A stretch of DNA of 64,000 nt from an uncultured Olsenella sp. GTDB taxonomy: Bacteria; Actinomycetota; Coriobacteriia; Coriobacteriales; Atopobiaceae. Of the stretch, positions 9,751-17,872 are shown piece by piece. A program made the translations under genes and the position numbers. The stretch is taken from NCBI GenBank assembly GCA_900314495.1, contig OMVJ01000002.1, positions 62,001 through 126,000 of the forward strand. The letters run 5' to 3'. The notes under the pieces were generated by a model that was given only the letters and a program-made list of their open reading frames with translations, searched no databases and had not been told where the DNA came from. How positions within the stretch are numbered: position 1 is the stretch's first letter; every line of letters starts with the position of its first letter.

Positions 9751-10428
9751 ATGAGCAACAGCGCGCCCGCCGACCTCTGGCCACCGCGGTTCCGGGCGGC
9801 CATCTTCGACTTCGACGGGACCATCGCCGACACGGCCAACCTCTGGCACGAGGTTGACCTGGCCTTCCTTGGCAAGCGCGGCCTGCCCTACGACGAGGAC
9901 TACCCGCGACGGCTCTCCACGCTGGGCTTCAAGGGCGGGGCCATCTACACCATCGAGCGCTATGGGCTCCGGGAGAACCCGAACGACATCTGCGAGGAGT
10001 GGAACCGCATGGGCCGCGCCCTCTACCGCACCCGCGTGGAGCTGCGGCCTGGGGTGGAGCCCTACCTGAGGGCGCTCCGCAGCCAAGGGCTTCCGCTGGC
10101 ACTGGCCACCACCAACGACGCGGACGTGCTCGACTCCATGGAGAGGGTGGACGTGAACGCCCTCTTCGACGTGCGCGTTCACGGCATAGAGGTCGCACAC
10201 GCCAAGGACGAGCCCGACATCTACCTGGAGGCAGCCGCCCGCCTGGGCGTTGCCCCCGAGGACTGCGTCGTGTTCGAGGACATAGTGCCAGGGCTCCTCT
10301 CGGCACGACGGGCGGGCATGCTGGCCTGCGGCGTCCGCTCCAACGACCCGGTGCAGCAGGTCGGCGAGGTCAGGCGCGCGTCCGACCTCTTCCTGGACGA
10401 CTGGCTGGACATACCCCTGGCCTCCTAG
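9751..10428 (+). CDS. HAD family phosphatase (beta-phosphoglucomutase-like)
   Basis: The 225-residue protein is a class I HAD hydrolase with a helical cap. Motif I is FDFDGTIADT (nucleophile Asp near residue 15), motif II is LATTNDAD, motif III is the Lys of HAKDEPDIY, and motif IV is VVFEDIVPGLLSA. The substrate is a phosphorylated metabolite that cannot be read from the sequence; relatives include phosphoglycolate and sugar-phosphate phosphatases. AGGGAG precedes the ATG. The gene is divergent from the dipeptidase gene with 140 bases between, where TAGACT at 9706-9711 is a possible -10 element. Confidence 0.82.
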   Translation: MSNSAPADLWPPRFRAAIFDFDGTIADTANLWHEVDLAFLGKRGLPYDEDYPRRLSTLGFKGGAIYTIERYGLRENPNDICEEWNRMGRALYRTRVELRPGVEPYLRALRSQGLPLALATTNDADVLDSMERVDVNALFDVRVHGIEVAHAKDEPDIYLEAAARLGVAPEDCVVFEDIVPGLLSARRAGMLACGVRSNDPVQQVGEVRRASDLFLDDWLDIPLAS

Positions 10429-10612
10429 GGCGGCATATTGCCGCCAGGCCGCCGTCCGCACCCAACAGAGAGCTTACCGATGGGCTAGCATCTTTCCAGC
10501 ACGCGCGGGTATTTCGGGGCTACCATTGCAGAGTGTGTCAACTTGATCACAGACTATAGGACGGCGGGCAATCCCCTTGCCTGCGGTCCAGACCCTTTGG
10601 AGAAGCAGGAGC

Positions 10613-12574
10613 ATGCAGCAGCGTAGGAATCCGGGCGACGACCACAGAAGAAACGAGCCCCGCCGCCAAGACGCCGAACGCCAAGGCCAACCCAGGCGAA
10701 GGGCGAACCCCGAGGCCTCACGGCCTCGTCCGCAATCGGAACGGAGCGGCGGGCACAGGCCCCACGGCACAAGGCCAGACCAGGGCCAGCAAGGGCAGGC
10801 CGCGCCACGGCGGGACGCCCAGGCCAGGCGGGCATCGGGCTCGCAGTCTCAGGGCCAAGCACGCATGCGGCGCGCGGCAGACGAGCGTCCGGCGGCAAGC
10901 CAATCAGGGCATCGGCGCCAGGCGGACGCGCCGGCGCGTCGCGGCACCACGGGCAGGCGCCCGGCTTCCCAGGCAGACAACCGCAGGCCAAGGCGAGACG
11001 CAGACGCGTACCCACGGCGTGACCAGGCCTCGCCCAGGCCACGCAGGCAGGACCCGAACTCCGCCCAGGGCACTCGGCGAGCGCAGCGCTCGCGGCAGGA
11101 GCCCAGGGCACAGGTCTCCCAGCAGCAGCGCCATCGGCAGGGCCAGGCGCGGCAGGCAGGGCCCGCACGTCGGCCACCGCAGGACCAGCGTCGGCCCCGG
11201 CAAACCGGCCAGAGCCCAGCCACAAGGAGGCGCAGGGCACCGCAAGGAACAAACGATCGCACTTCTCGCGCTGGCCAGGGGGGCTACGTCCCTTCCGCCC
11301 GCGTGGAGAGGCGGCCCGCGCCCAGGGGCAGGCGGGGCGCGCTCATCCCGCAGGGGACGCCTCGCCTGGTTCTTGGCGGCGTGATAGCCGTACTTGCGGC
11401 AATCGCCCTAATCAGCATCCTGTGGACCAACCGGTCCATAGCCGTCACCGTGGACGGGACGCCCACCGACGTCCGCGTGAACTCAACCCTGGAGGCCGTC
11501 TACAAGAAGTCCGGCTCCACGGCCACGCCCGGGAACCACGTTGCCGTGAACGGTGACGTCATCACCGAGGGCGGTGGCATGCCCTTCTCCGCGACGGTCA
11601 ACGGCAACCAGGTGCCCGACGACCAGCTTGCCGGCTACCACGTGTCCAAGGACGACGACATCCAGTTCTCCGACGGCACCGACACGACGGAGGAGTACGA
11701 CGTCACGGACACCAAGGAGCAGGACCCCAAGCTGAAGATGGAGGGTGCCGACGGCACCATCTTCTACGTGAAGCAGTGGGGCAAGAAGGGCGTGACGGAG
11801 ACGCGCCAGGGCAAGGAATCAGGCAAGACCGCCACGGTGGAGGCACAGGCGCCGCAGGATGCCATTGTCGAGCGTGCCTACCCCAAGCCGGACAACGATC
11901 AGAAGCTGGTCGCCCTCACCTTCGACGACGGCCCGGCCGACCTCTACACCAAGCAGTACCTGGACATCATGGACAAGTACGGCGTGAAGGCCACCTTCAA
12001 CCTCATTGGCGAGCAGGTGGCCGAGTACCCGGAGATAGTCAAGGACATAGCCAGCCGCGGCCACCAGGTGGCCAGCCACACGTGGGACCACCAGCAGCTC
12101 ACCAAGCTGGGGCAGAAGGACATCCAGACGGAGCTGGACAAGACCTGGGACGCGCTGGCGGACCAGGGCATCCAAACCTCCACGCTGCGCCAGCCCTACG
12201 GCTCCATCAACACGGACGTCTGGCTCTACTCCGAGGGCCGGCTCTCCGTCGCGGCCTTCTGGTCGCACGACTCGGAGGACTGGGCCAAGCCGGGGGCGGA
12301 CGCCATCGTGGCCAACTGCACCGCAGACATGCAGCCTGGGTCCATCATCCTCATGCACGACGGCGGAGGCGAGCGCGACCAAGACGTGGAGGCGCTGCCG
12401 CAGATCATCGAGGCCTGGCAGAAGGCTGGCTACAAGTTCGTGACCATCTCCGAGCTCATGGCCTCCGACTCCAGCATCCCCAAGGAGATCACCTCCAACT
12501 ATGCGCCGCTGCCCGACGACTGCGTGTGGCCGACCGAGGTCGCCTCCGACAGCGTGGACAACGCCATCCCCTAA
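10613..12574 (+). CDS. membrane-anchored polysaccharide deacetylase with long Arg/Gln-rich tail
   Basis: Paralogue of the 3686-5350 gene. The ATG at 10613 is taken because AGGAG lies just upstream; a TTG at 10577 in frame has no such site. The 653-residue product has about 240 residues of Arg/Gln/Pro/Ala-rich low-complexity sequence, one membrane helix (GGVIAVLAAIALISILW), a linker domain, and a NodB domain with TFDDGP, SHTWDH, RQPYGS, HDSEDW and LMHDGGG. All usual catalytic residues are present. It should act on surface N-acetylated glycans. The TAA stop is the exact edge of a dispersed palindromic repeat. Confidence 0.87.
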   Translation: MQQRRNPGDDHRRNEPRRQDAERQGQPRRRANPEASRPRPQSERSGGHRPHGTRPDQGQQGQAAPRRDAQARRASGSQSQGQARMRRAADERPAASQSGHRRQADAPARRGTTGRRPASQADNRRPRRDADAYPRRDQASPRPRRQDPNSAQGTRRAQRSRQEPRAQVSQQQRHRQGQARQAGPARRPPQDQRRPRQTGQSPATRRRRAPQGTNDRTSRAGQGGYVPSARVERRPAPRGRRGALIPQGTPRLVLGGVIAVLAAIALISILWTNRSIAVTVDGTPTDVRVNSTLEAVYKKSGSTATPGNHVAVNGDVITEGGGMPFSATVNGNQVPDDQLAGYHVSKDDDIQFSDGTDTTEEYDVTDTKEQDPKLKMEGADGTIFYVKQWGKKGVTETRQGKESGKTATVEAQAPQDAIVERAYPKPDNDQKLVALTFDDGPADLYTKQYLDIMDKYGVKATFNLIGEQVAEYPEIVKDIASRGHQVASHTWDHQQLTKLGQKDIQTELDKTWDALADQGIQTSTLRQPYGSINTDVWLYSEGRLSVAAFWSHDSEDWAKPGADAIVANCTADMQPGSIILMHDGGGERDQDVEALPQIIEAWQKAGYKFVTISELMASDSSIPKEITSNYAPLPDDCVWPTEVASDSVDNAIP

Positions 12575-12639
12575 TGAGACAGGGGGACGCACCTTCTGTC
12601 TCATTTGCATAAGACAGAAGAACCGTCCCCCTGTCTCAT
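12574..12639. repeat. palindromic 31-bp repeat, inverted pair (locus 1)
   Basis: Two units face each other: 12574-12604 (ATGAGACAGGGGGACG ... TGTCTCAT) and 12611-12639 (AAGACAGAAG ... TGTCTCAT). The outer 16 bases at each end are perfect inverted repeats, and CTTCTGTCT/AGACAGAAG pair inside, so the transcript could form one long hairpin. The first base of the repeat is the last base of the TAA stop of the deacetylase gene. It may act as the transcript end for that gene. Confidence 0.9.
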
Positions 12640-12657
12640 AAGTTGCAGAACAACAGG

Positions 12658-12692
12658 TTGGCCGTGCCACCACCAACTGGTGGCACGGCCAA
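12658..12692. repeat. perfect 15-bp inverted repeat
   Basis: The arms TTGGCCGTGCCACCA and TGGTGGCACGGCCAA are perfectly complementary around a 5-base loop. It sits between the palindromic repeat and the 80-residue gene, 20 bases before the start codon. On the plus strand it is followed by AAAGC, so it is not a standard terminator in that direction; a structure in the leader of the small gene, or a protein-binding site, is possible. Confidence 0.6.
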
Positions 12693-12712
12693 AAGCAGAA
12701 CGGAGCAAGAAC

Positions 12713-12955
12713 ATGACACGGAGCACCAAGGTGGCCGACACCACGCGCGAGGACCGCATTCGCATCGTCTCGGAGGCGCTGGCCTTCGGCGACGACTGCG
12801 GAGACTGCTCGCTGGACGCCTGCGGCATCGACAAGTACTACCAGCCCTACATCGACGGCGAGTGCGAGCTGGCAGAGCTCAACATGAGGAACGCCGCCCG
12901 CAGCTACATCAGCGAGGGCCAGCGCGAGCCCGCAGGCCCCTCCTGCCCCATGTAG
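12713..12955 (+). CDS. small protein of unknown function with Cys cluster
   Basis: An 80-residue protein that I do not recognise. Four cysteines occur as C29-x2-C32-x4-C37-x13-C51 within an acidic segment (DDCGDCSLDACGIDKYYQ), with another Cys near the end (PSCPM), which would suit metal binding. The ATG at 12713 has CGGAG seven bases upstream; an upstream ATG in the same frame would have to read through the palindromic repeat and hairpin. It lies alone between repeat loci 1 and 2 on the plus strand. Confidence 0.65.
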   Translation: MTRSTKVADTTREDRIRIVSEALAFGDDCGDCSLDACGIDKYYQPYIDGECELAELNMRNAARSYISEGQREPAGPSCPM

Positions 12956-12994
12956 CCTGCCGGCGCGCAAAGCGCCCGCAGACGTTCTCGTGTT

Positions 12995-15646
12995 TCATTC
13001 AAATGAGACAAAAGGTGCGTCCTCCTGTCTCATGCCGCAGACGGAGCGGTTGGACACGGCGTCATGCCAGAGGGTCAGGCCCGTGCCGCGCGTCCGGTAC
13101 ACCCGCACGACGTTCGCGAAGGCAGACCCCGCAGTAGCAAGCTCGTCCTGCGGCAGCCTCTGGAGGAGCTCCACGTTCACGCCCAGCCCCCCATCGCGCT
13201 CGTCGATGGCGGCATAGTAGATGTCTGCCTCCACAAGGTCCTGGAACATGTGGCTGCCGTACGAGAGCTCCGGCGCATAACCCGCCGCCGAGTAGGCCAT
13301 CTCGCACACGCCCATCAGGCCGTCTATGTCGGCAAACGTCACCGGTACGCCCAGCTCGGGCGACGAGGTGCCAATGCGGCCCGGAGCGAGCAGCAGCCCC
13401 GTGCATCCCTCCTGCACGAGCCTGCGCCCGATTGCGCCAACAAGGGTTGCCACCTGGGACTTCTCCGCATGGGGAGTCCTGTAGTAGGCCTCTGGGTCCA
13501 CGAAGATGACTGCGTCGACGGTCGCCTTGCGCGCGTTGCCCATGGCCGTTCCGTCCACGGAGAACAGCGTGCGCCCGGCCGGGAGGTCCGGTACCTCCTC
13601 GTGCGCCAGACCCACCAGGGACTGCAGGGGTCGGCACTGCAGGAGGTTGAGCACGAACTCACCGCCTGCCCCCACGTTGACCGTGAACTCTATGTCCACC
13701 GGGTAGTCGTACTCCCTCTGCAGGGTGCGCAGTATGCTCCTCAGGGCACCGGTGAAGGCCGGGTTGCCCGCCAGCCCCTTGCACGAGGCAAAGAGCACCG
13801 GTTTGCGTTGTCCCCGATCGCGCAGCATGCGCTCGGCATCCGTGTCGTGCTCCATGACGGCTGCCGAGCCATCCTTGGAGAGCAGCGAGGCAACCTCCGT
13901 GCACGGAAGCTCCACCAGCTCGCGCCTGTCCAGGTCCACGAGGTTGGCGTAGCGCTGACAGAACCGGTGCCGCTCGGCCGACGTGCGCATCATCGTCACC
14001 TGTGGGCGGTCCAGGCTGACGATTCGCGGGTAGTCGCGCCCCGTGCGGTCCACCGCCTTGGTGCCCAAGCCCATGACCAGGCGCAGCATGCCCGCGTCGG
14101 GGTCCATGTCCGGCAGCCAACGGTAGGCGCTGTGCGAGTAGCCCACGCCGGCGGCCGTGGGCATGTAGCAGTTGTTGGCCAGGAGGGACCCGCTCACGCG
14201 CTGCACGAGCAGGGCCATCTGCTCCTCGCTCCTGTCCAGGCCGTTGCGCATGCGGTACTCCAGCGCCGAGGGGTCCAGCGTGGATGCGTATACCGTGCGC
14301 ACGGCGTCCTCGAACTCGGCCATTCGTTCCTCGGGCGTTCCCACGTTCGCGCAGAAGACCGACTCGTACTTGCCGGCAAAGGCGTTGCCAAAGCCGTCCT
14401 CCAGGAAGCTGGACGAGCGCACTATAACGGGCGTCTGGCCGTAGTAGTCCAGGATGTGCTCGAAGCCCTGACGGATGTCGCTGGGGAACTGGCCCTGACG
14501 AATGCCCTCCGCCAGCGCGGCGGCCGCATCCACGAAGCCCTCGCCGGCCTGCTGCCTTATGCGCAGACCCCACAGGTCGTTGTAGACCAAGTAGGTGTAG
14601 AAGACGTCCGTCCCCACGTAGAAGGAGTCGTGCGGCTCCATGACCGGGGCAAGTTCCGGCAGGCGTGCCGCCACCACCTTGCGGGCAAGGAGCATGCCGC
14701 AGGCCTTGCCACCCACCAGGCCCGTGCCCACCATGCGGTCGCGCACCTCAAAGTAGTCGCGCGCCGTGAAGAACCGCCTCACCATGGTGCGCATGCGGGC
14801 GTCGCGGGTCATCATCATGTTGCACATCTTGGTGCACGTGGCATCCGCAAGCTCTCCGCGCGCGTGCGCCTGCTTGGCATCCAGGAAGAACCGGTCCCAG
14901 GAGTCTATGTTCTGCTCGCTTGCCGAGGCGGATTCCGCGTTCACGCACGCGTAGTAGCGGCTGGCCTCCACGGCATCGGTGAGGGGGTGCACGTCCCCGG
15001 TAGACGGTTTGAAGGAATGCGCGAGAAACATGGTGTTGGAGTAGCGGTTCCACACCTTCAGCGGATGGATGAAGAGGCGCGAGGGCAGCGCGCCGTTCTC
15101 GGTACCGCTCTGCTGGGATGGTCCGTCGGCCACGCACTCGGAGAACACGTCCGTGAACAGCTGCGTGGTCTCGCGAATCTTGGCAACCGCGGCAAACGAG
15201 TGCCGCCCGCGCAGGATGGGAAAGTAGGCAACCGTGTCCAGCTCGAACAGGTAGGGGCAGGTCACGCGGAAGAAGTTGCCCATCATGAGGTCCGACGACC
15301 ACGCCACCTGCAGGTCCGAGAGGGAGTCGAACACATAGAAGGCGTCCCGCCCCTCCTTGGTGATGATGCTGCGCACCTGCACCGTGAAGCGCTCGAACCC
15401 GATGCCGGGGTCCAGCTCGTGGCGGTTGACGCCCGGCTGCTCAGGCAGCAGCTCGGCGTGGCTGGCGAAGCGGATGTAGTTGATGTTGCGACCGTCCAGC
15501 TTTGCCTGCTCCACGAACGGGCGCATGATGAGTGCGAAGTCCTCCAGCCGGGACAGCTGCCAGACCACGTTGTCGCCCAAGCGGATGTTGTCGTAAACAG
15601 CGTCGAGCGCTGGGATACCGCACTTGACTCGTTCGAACGCAGACAT
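12995..15646 (-). CDS. degenerate KaiC-like domain fused to PEP synthase-like ATP-grasp domain
   Basis: The 883-residue protein starts at the ATG with GGGAGGA upstream; the longer open frame crosses a repeat locus and runs antisense to the LDH gene. The first about 200 residues resemble a KaiC/RecA-type domain (VKCGIPALDAVYDN, later FYVFDSLSDL like a Walker B strand), but no GKT Walker A is present. From about residue 310 comes the ATP-grasp domain of PEP synthase/PPDK (GLVGGKACGM, VIVRSSSFLEDGFGNAFAGK). I see no swivelling phosphohistidine domain, so PEP synthesis is doubtful. The last 13 or so residues (GMRQEDAPFVSFE) are encoded by the palindromic repeat at 13003-13033. Confidence 0.8.
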   Translation of the reverse strand: MSAFERVKCGIPALDAVYDNIRLGDNVVWQLSRLEDFALIMRPFVEQAKLDGRNINYIRFASHAELLPEQPGVNRHELDPGIGFERFTVQVRSIITKEGRDAFYVFDSLSDLQVAWSSDLMMGNFFRVTCPYLFELDTVAYFPILRGRHSFAAVAKIRETTQLFTDVFSECVADGPSQQSGTENGALPSRLFIHPLKVWNRYSNTMFLAHSFKPSTGDVHPLTDAVEASRYYACVNAESASASEQNIDSWDRFFLDAKQAHARGELADATCTKMCNMMMTRDARMRTMVRRFFTARDYFEVRDRMVGTGLVGGKACGMLLARKVVAARLPELAPVMEPHDSFYVGTDVFYTYLVYNDLWGLRIRQQAGEGFVDAAAALAEGIRQGQFPSDIRQGFEHILDYYGQTPVIVRSSSFLEDGFGNAFAGKYESVFCANVGTPEERMAEFEDAVRTVYASTLDPSALEYRMRNGLDRSEEQMALLVQRVSGSLLANNCYMPTAAGVGYSHSAYRWLPDMDPDAGMLRLVMGLGTKAVDRTGRDYPRIVSLDRPQVTMMRTSAERHRFCQRYANLVDLDRRELVELPCTEVASLLSKDGSAAVMEHDTDAERMLRDRGQRKPVLFASCKGLAGNPAFTGALRSILRTLQREYDYPVDIEFTVNVGAGGEFVLNLLQCRPLQSLVGLAHEEVPDLPAGRTLFSVDGTAMGNARKATVDAVIFVDPEAYYRTPHAEKSQVATLVGAIGRRLVQEGCTGLLLAPGRIGTSSPELGVPVTFADIDGLMGVCEMAYSAAGYAPELSYGSHMFQDLVEADIYYAAIDERDGGLGVNVELLQRLPQDELATAGSAFANVVRVYRTRGTGLTLWHDAVSNRSVCGMRQEDAPFVSFE
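13003..13033. repeat. palindromic 31-bp repeat, single unit (locus 2)
   Basis: One 31-base unit with ATGAGACA and TGTCTCAT ends and the GGTGCGTC core. It overlaps the 3' end of the KaiC/PEP-synthase-like gene: read on the minus strand it encodes GMRQEDAPFVS, and the stop codon lies just beyond it at 12995-12997. This implies insertion into the end of the gene, with a new stop recruited downstream. Confidence 0.9.
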
Positions 15647-15976
15647 GGGTGTCCTCCCATCCAAGGGGTTTTCAGCAGCATACCGCGCGGATGAGACAGG
15701 GGGACGCACCTTTTGTCTCATATGCATAGGGGCGGCCACCAGGTATATGACAGAAGGGAAACGTCCCCTCCTGTCATGAGACAGGAGAACCGTCCCCCTG
15801 TCTCCGTTGTAAAGGTTCGCGTGCCGCCGCGGGCATGTAACCGTCCCGTTCCCAAGCCGTTGCACACAGGACACACCCCCTCTGCATGGCAGTTCATCCA
15901 GAGGTGCCACAATGGCCTGGTCAGCACGTGAGAGCCAGCCGCAGGCACAGGCGGCGCGTGGTCGGAAGGGAAAGAA
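15647..15976. other. divergent intergenic region carrying repeat locus 3
   Basis: No gene is evident here. It separates the minus-strand KaiC/PEP-synthase-like gene from the plus-strand LDH-family gene. Positions 15691-15804 are the palindromic repeats. The remaining 15805-15976 should contain the LDH promoter; I could not identify a clear -35/-10 pair or a redox-sensing operator. Confidence 0.5.
15691..15804. repeat. palindromic 31-bp repeats, three units (locus 3)
   Basis: Unit a (15691-15721) has the GACGCACC core, unit b (15747-15777) is a diverged ATGACAGA ... CTGTCAT copy, and unit c (15778-15804) carries AGAACCGTCC in the opposite direction. Units b and c abut directly. The block lies 45 bases upstream of the KaiC/PEP-synthase-like start and upstream of the LDH gene, so that gene has repeats at both ends. 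Confidence 0.88.
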
Positions 15977-16930
15977 ATGAGCTACAGAAACTCCAAGGTG
16001 GTCATCGTCGGCGCAGGCAACGTGGGCTCCACCACCGCCTACAGCATCGTGAACCAGGGACTCTGCGAGGACGTCTGCCTCATCGACAAGAACCACGAGG
16101 TAGCCGTGGGCCAGGCGCTGGACATGCGCGACTCGGTCTTCTTCATGAACCGCAACATGAACGTGCACGCCGGCGACTACAGCGACTGCACCGACGCGGA
16201 CATCGTTGTCATCACCGCCGCCGCACCCATGCCCAAGGACTCCAACGACCGGCTGGAGATGCTCAAGCCCAGCCTGCACGTGGTGCGCGAGGTCGTCCAG
16301 AGCGTCATGGACTCCGGCTTCAACGGCATCTTCATCGTGGTCTCCAACCCCGTGGACATCATGACCTACTACACCTGGCGGGTCTCCGGCCTGCCACGCC
16401 AGCGCGTCATCGGCTCCGGCACCTACCTGGACACGGCGCGCCTCTGCCGCGCCCTCAGCGACATGTATGACCTGGCTCCTGCCAGCGTGGAGGCCTTCGT
16501 CCTGGGTGAGCACGGCGACTCAGAGATCGTGAGCTGGAACAGCGCCACCATCGGCGGCAAGCGGGTGGACGACGTCCTGCGCGACAACGAGGCCCGCACC
16601 AAGGGCGTCACCCGCGAGGACCTGCAGAAGCGCACCATCCAGGCCGGGTGGGAGATCTTCTCGCGCAAGCACAACACCTGCTACGGCATCGCCAGCAGCA
16701 CCACGGCCATCGCCAAGTCCATCCTCTTCGACGAGAACCGCATCATGCCCGTCTCCGTCTGCGTGGACGGCATGTACGGCATCAAGGGAACCTACCTTTC
16801 CGTCCCCACCATCGTGGACCACACCGGGGCCAAGGAAATCGTGGAGATAGACCTGGAGCAGGACGAGTTGGCCGCCCTGCAGAAGTCAGCCGAGCTCCTG
16901 CACTCCTTCTACCCCCGCCTGGATGCCTAG
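15977..16930 (+). CDS. L-lactate/2-hydroxyacid dehydrogenase family protein
   Basis: This 317-residue NAD-dependent enzyme belongs to the LDH/MDH family. The NAD motif is VGAGNVGSTT (residues 11-20), the substrate-binding Arg and proton-relay Asp are in YLDTARLCR, and the catalytic His is in LGEHGDSE. The mobile-loop Arg is R92 (KDSNDRLEM). By ungapped alignment, the residue that is Gln in lactate and Arg in malate dehydrogenases appears to be Pro86 (APMPKDSNDR), so lactate specificity is not assured; another 2-oxoacid may be reduced. GGAAGGGAAAG precedes the ATG. The role would be regeneration of NAD in fermentation. Confidence 0.82.
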   Translation: MSYRNSKVVIVGAGNVGSTTAYSIVNQGLCEDVCLIDKNHEVAVGQALDMRDSVFFMNRNMNVHAGDYSDCTDADIVVITAAAPMPKDSNDRLEMLKPSLHVVREVVQSVMDSGFNGIFIVVSNPVDIMTYYTWRVSGLPRQRVIGSGTYLDTARLCRALSDMYDLAPASVEAFVLGEHGDSEIVSWNSATIGGKRVDDVLRDNEARTKGVTREDLQKRTIQAGWEIFSRKHNTCYGIASSTTAIAKSILFDENRIMPVSVCVDGMYGIKGTYLSVPTIVDHTGAKEIVEIDLEQDELAALQKSAELLHSFYPRLDA

Positions 16931-17001
16931 GTACCCAGCCGCCCAGGAGGCGCCTCGCGTTGTATCCTTTCTGTCGCCGGCGCCGAACGCGAGGAGGGGT
17001 C

Positions 17002-17829
17002 ATGAGGATTGCGCAGCTGCAGACGCACGTGTGGGACGACCCCGACCGCTGCCTGGCCGGAGCCGAGGAGGTCCTTTCGGCGCTGGACGGGCAACGTCCC
17101 GACCTCGTGTGCCTGGGCGAGATGTTCGCCTGCCCCTACGAGACGTCCGCCTTCCCCCGTCTGGCCCAACCGACGGGCGGCCCCACCTGGCGGCGCCTCT
17201 CCGCCATGGCGGCAGAGCACCACGTGATCCTCTCCGCGGGAACGGTTCCCGAGGTAGACGCGGACGGCCACGTGTACAACACGGCCTACGTCTTCGGCCC
17301 TGACGGCAGCCAGCTTGCCCGCTTCCGCAAGATGCACCTCTTTGACGTGGACATCCCGGGCGGGCAGCGCTTCCGGGAGTCGGACACCCTCACAGCCGGG
17401 GACCAGGTTGTCACCTTCGACACGGGCCTCTGCCGCATGGGCGTGTGCGTCTGCTTCGACTGCCGCTTCCCGGAGCTCGTGCGCCTCATGGCCCTGCGAG
17501 GGGCCCAGGTCATCCTGGTTCCGGCGGCATTCAACCTCTCCACGGGGCCAGCCCACTGGGAGCTCCTCCACCGGTCCAATGCGCTGGCAGCCCAGTGCTT
17601 CGTGGTGGCAACGTCCGTCGCGCGCGACATGCGGGCCTCCTACCACGCCTGGGGCCACTCCATGGTGGTCTCGCCGTGGGGCCAGGTGCTGGCGGAGGCG
17701 GCAGAGGGCCCCTGCGCACAGGTCGTGGACGTGGACCTGGGCGAGGTGGCGCGCGCCAGGCAGGCCCTGCCCACGCTCTGTGCCCGCCGCAGCGACGTCT
17801 ACGACCTCCGAGAGCTTCCTCGCGGGTAA
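17002..17829 (+). CDS. carbon-nitrogen hydrolase (nitrilase superfamily)
   Basis: The 275-residue enzyme has the Glu-Lys-Cys triad of the nitrilase fold: Glu in CLGEMFACPY, Lys in RFRKMHLFDVD, and Cys in VCVCFDCRFPEL. The HLFDVD and CFDCRFPEL motifs place it near omega-amidase/Nit2-type amidases, which hydrolyse small amides such as 2-oxoglutaramate; the exact substrate is not readable. The ATG at 17002 follows GAGGAGGGG; the longer frame beginning at 16648 overlaps the LDH gene and is not used. It starts 71 bases after the LDH stop and may be co-transcribed. Confidence 0.87.
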   Translation: MRIAQLQTHVWDDPDRCLAGAEEVLSALDGQRPDLVCLGEMFACPYETSAFPRLAQPTGGPTWRRLSAMAAEHHVILSAGTVPEVDADGHVYNTAYVFGPDGSQLARFRKMHLFDVDIPGGQRFRESDTLTAGDQVVTFDTGLCRMGVCVCFDCRFPELVRLMALRGAQVILVPAAFNLSTGPAHWELLHRSNALAAQCFVVATSVARDMRASYHAWGHSMVVSPWGQVLAEAAEGPCAQVVDVDLGEVARARQALPTLCARRSDVYDLRELPRG

Positions 17830-17872
17830 CTCCGCCATGCGCCGTCGACGCCGGGACCCCGCGGCGGCGCGG

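Noticed and set aside
12658-12692. Rho-independent terminator for the deacetylase gene
   Set aside because: The stem is perfect but no T-run follows on either strand; it is listed only as an inverted repeat.
12574-15804. CRISPR array
   Set aside because: Repeats are palindromic, in both directions, and lack regularly sized unique spacers; no cas genes occur.
15647-16513. N-terminal extension of the KaiC/PEP-synthase-like ORF to 16513
   Set aside because: The extension reads antisense to the LDH gene and through repeat locus 3; a good SD precedes the ATG at 15646.
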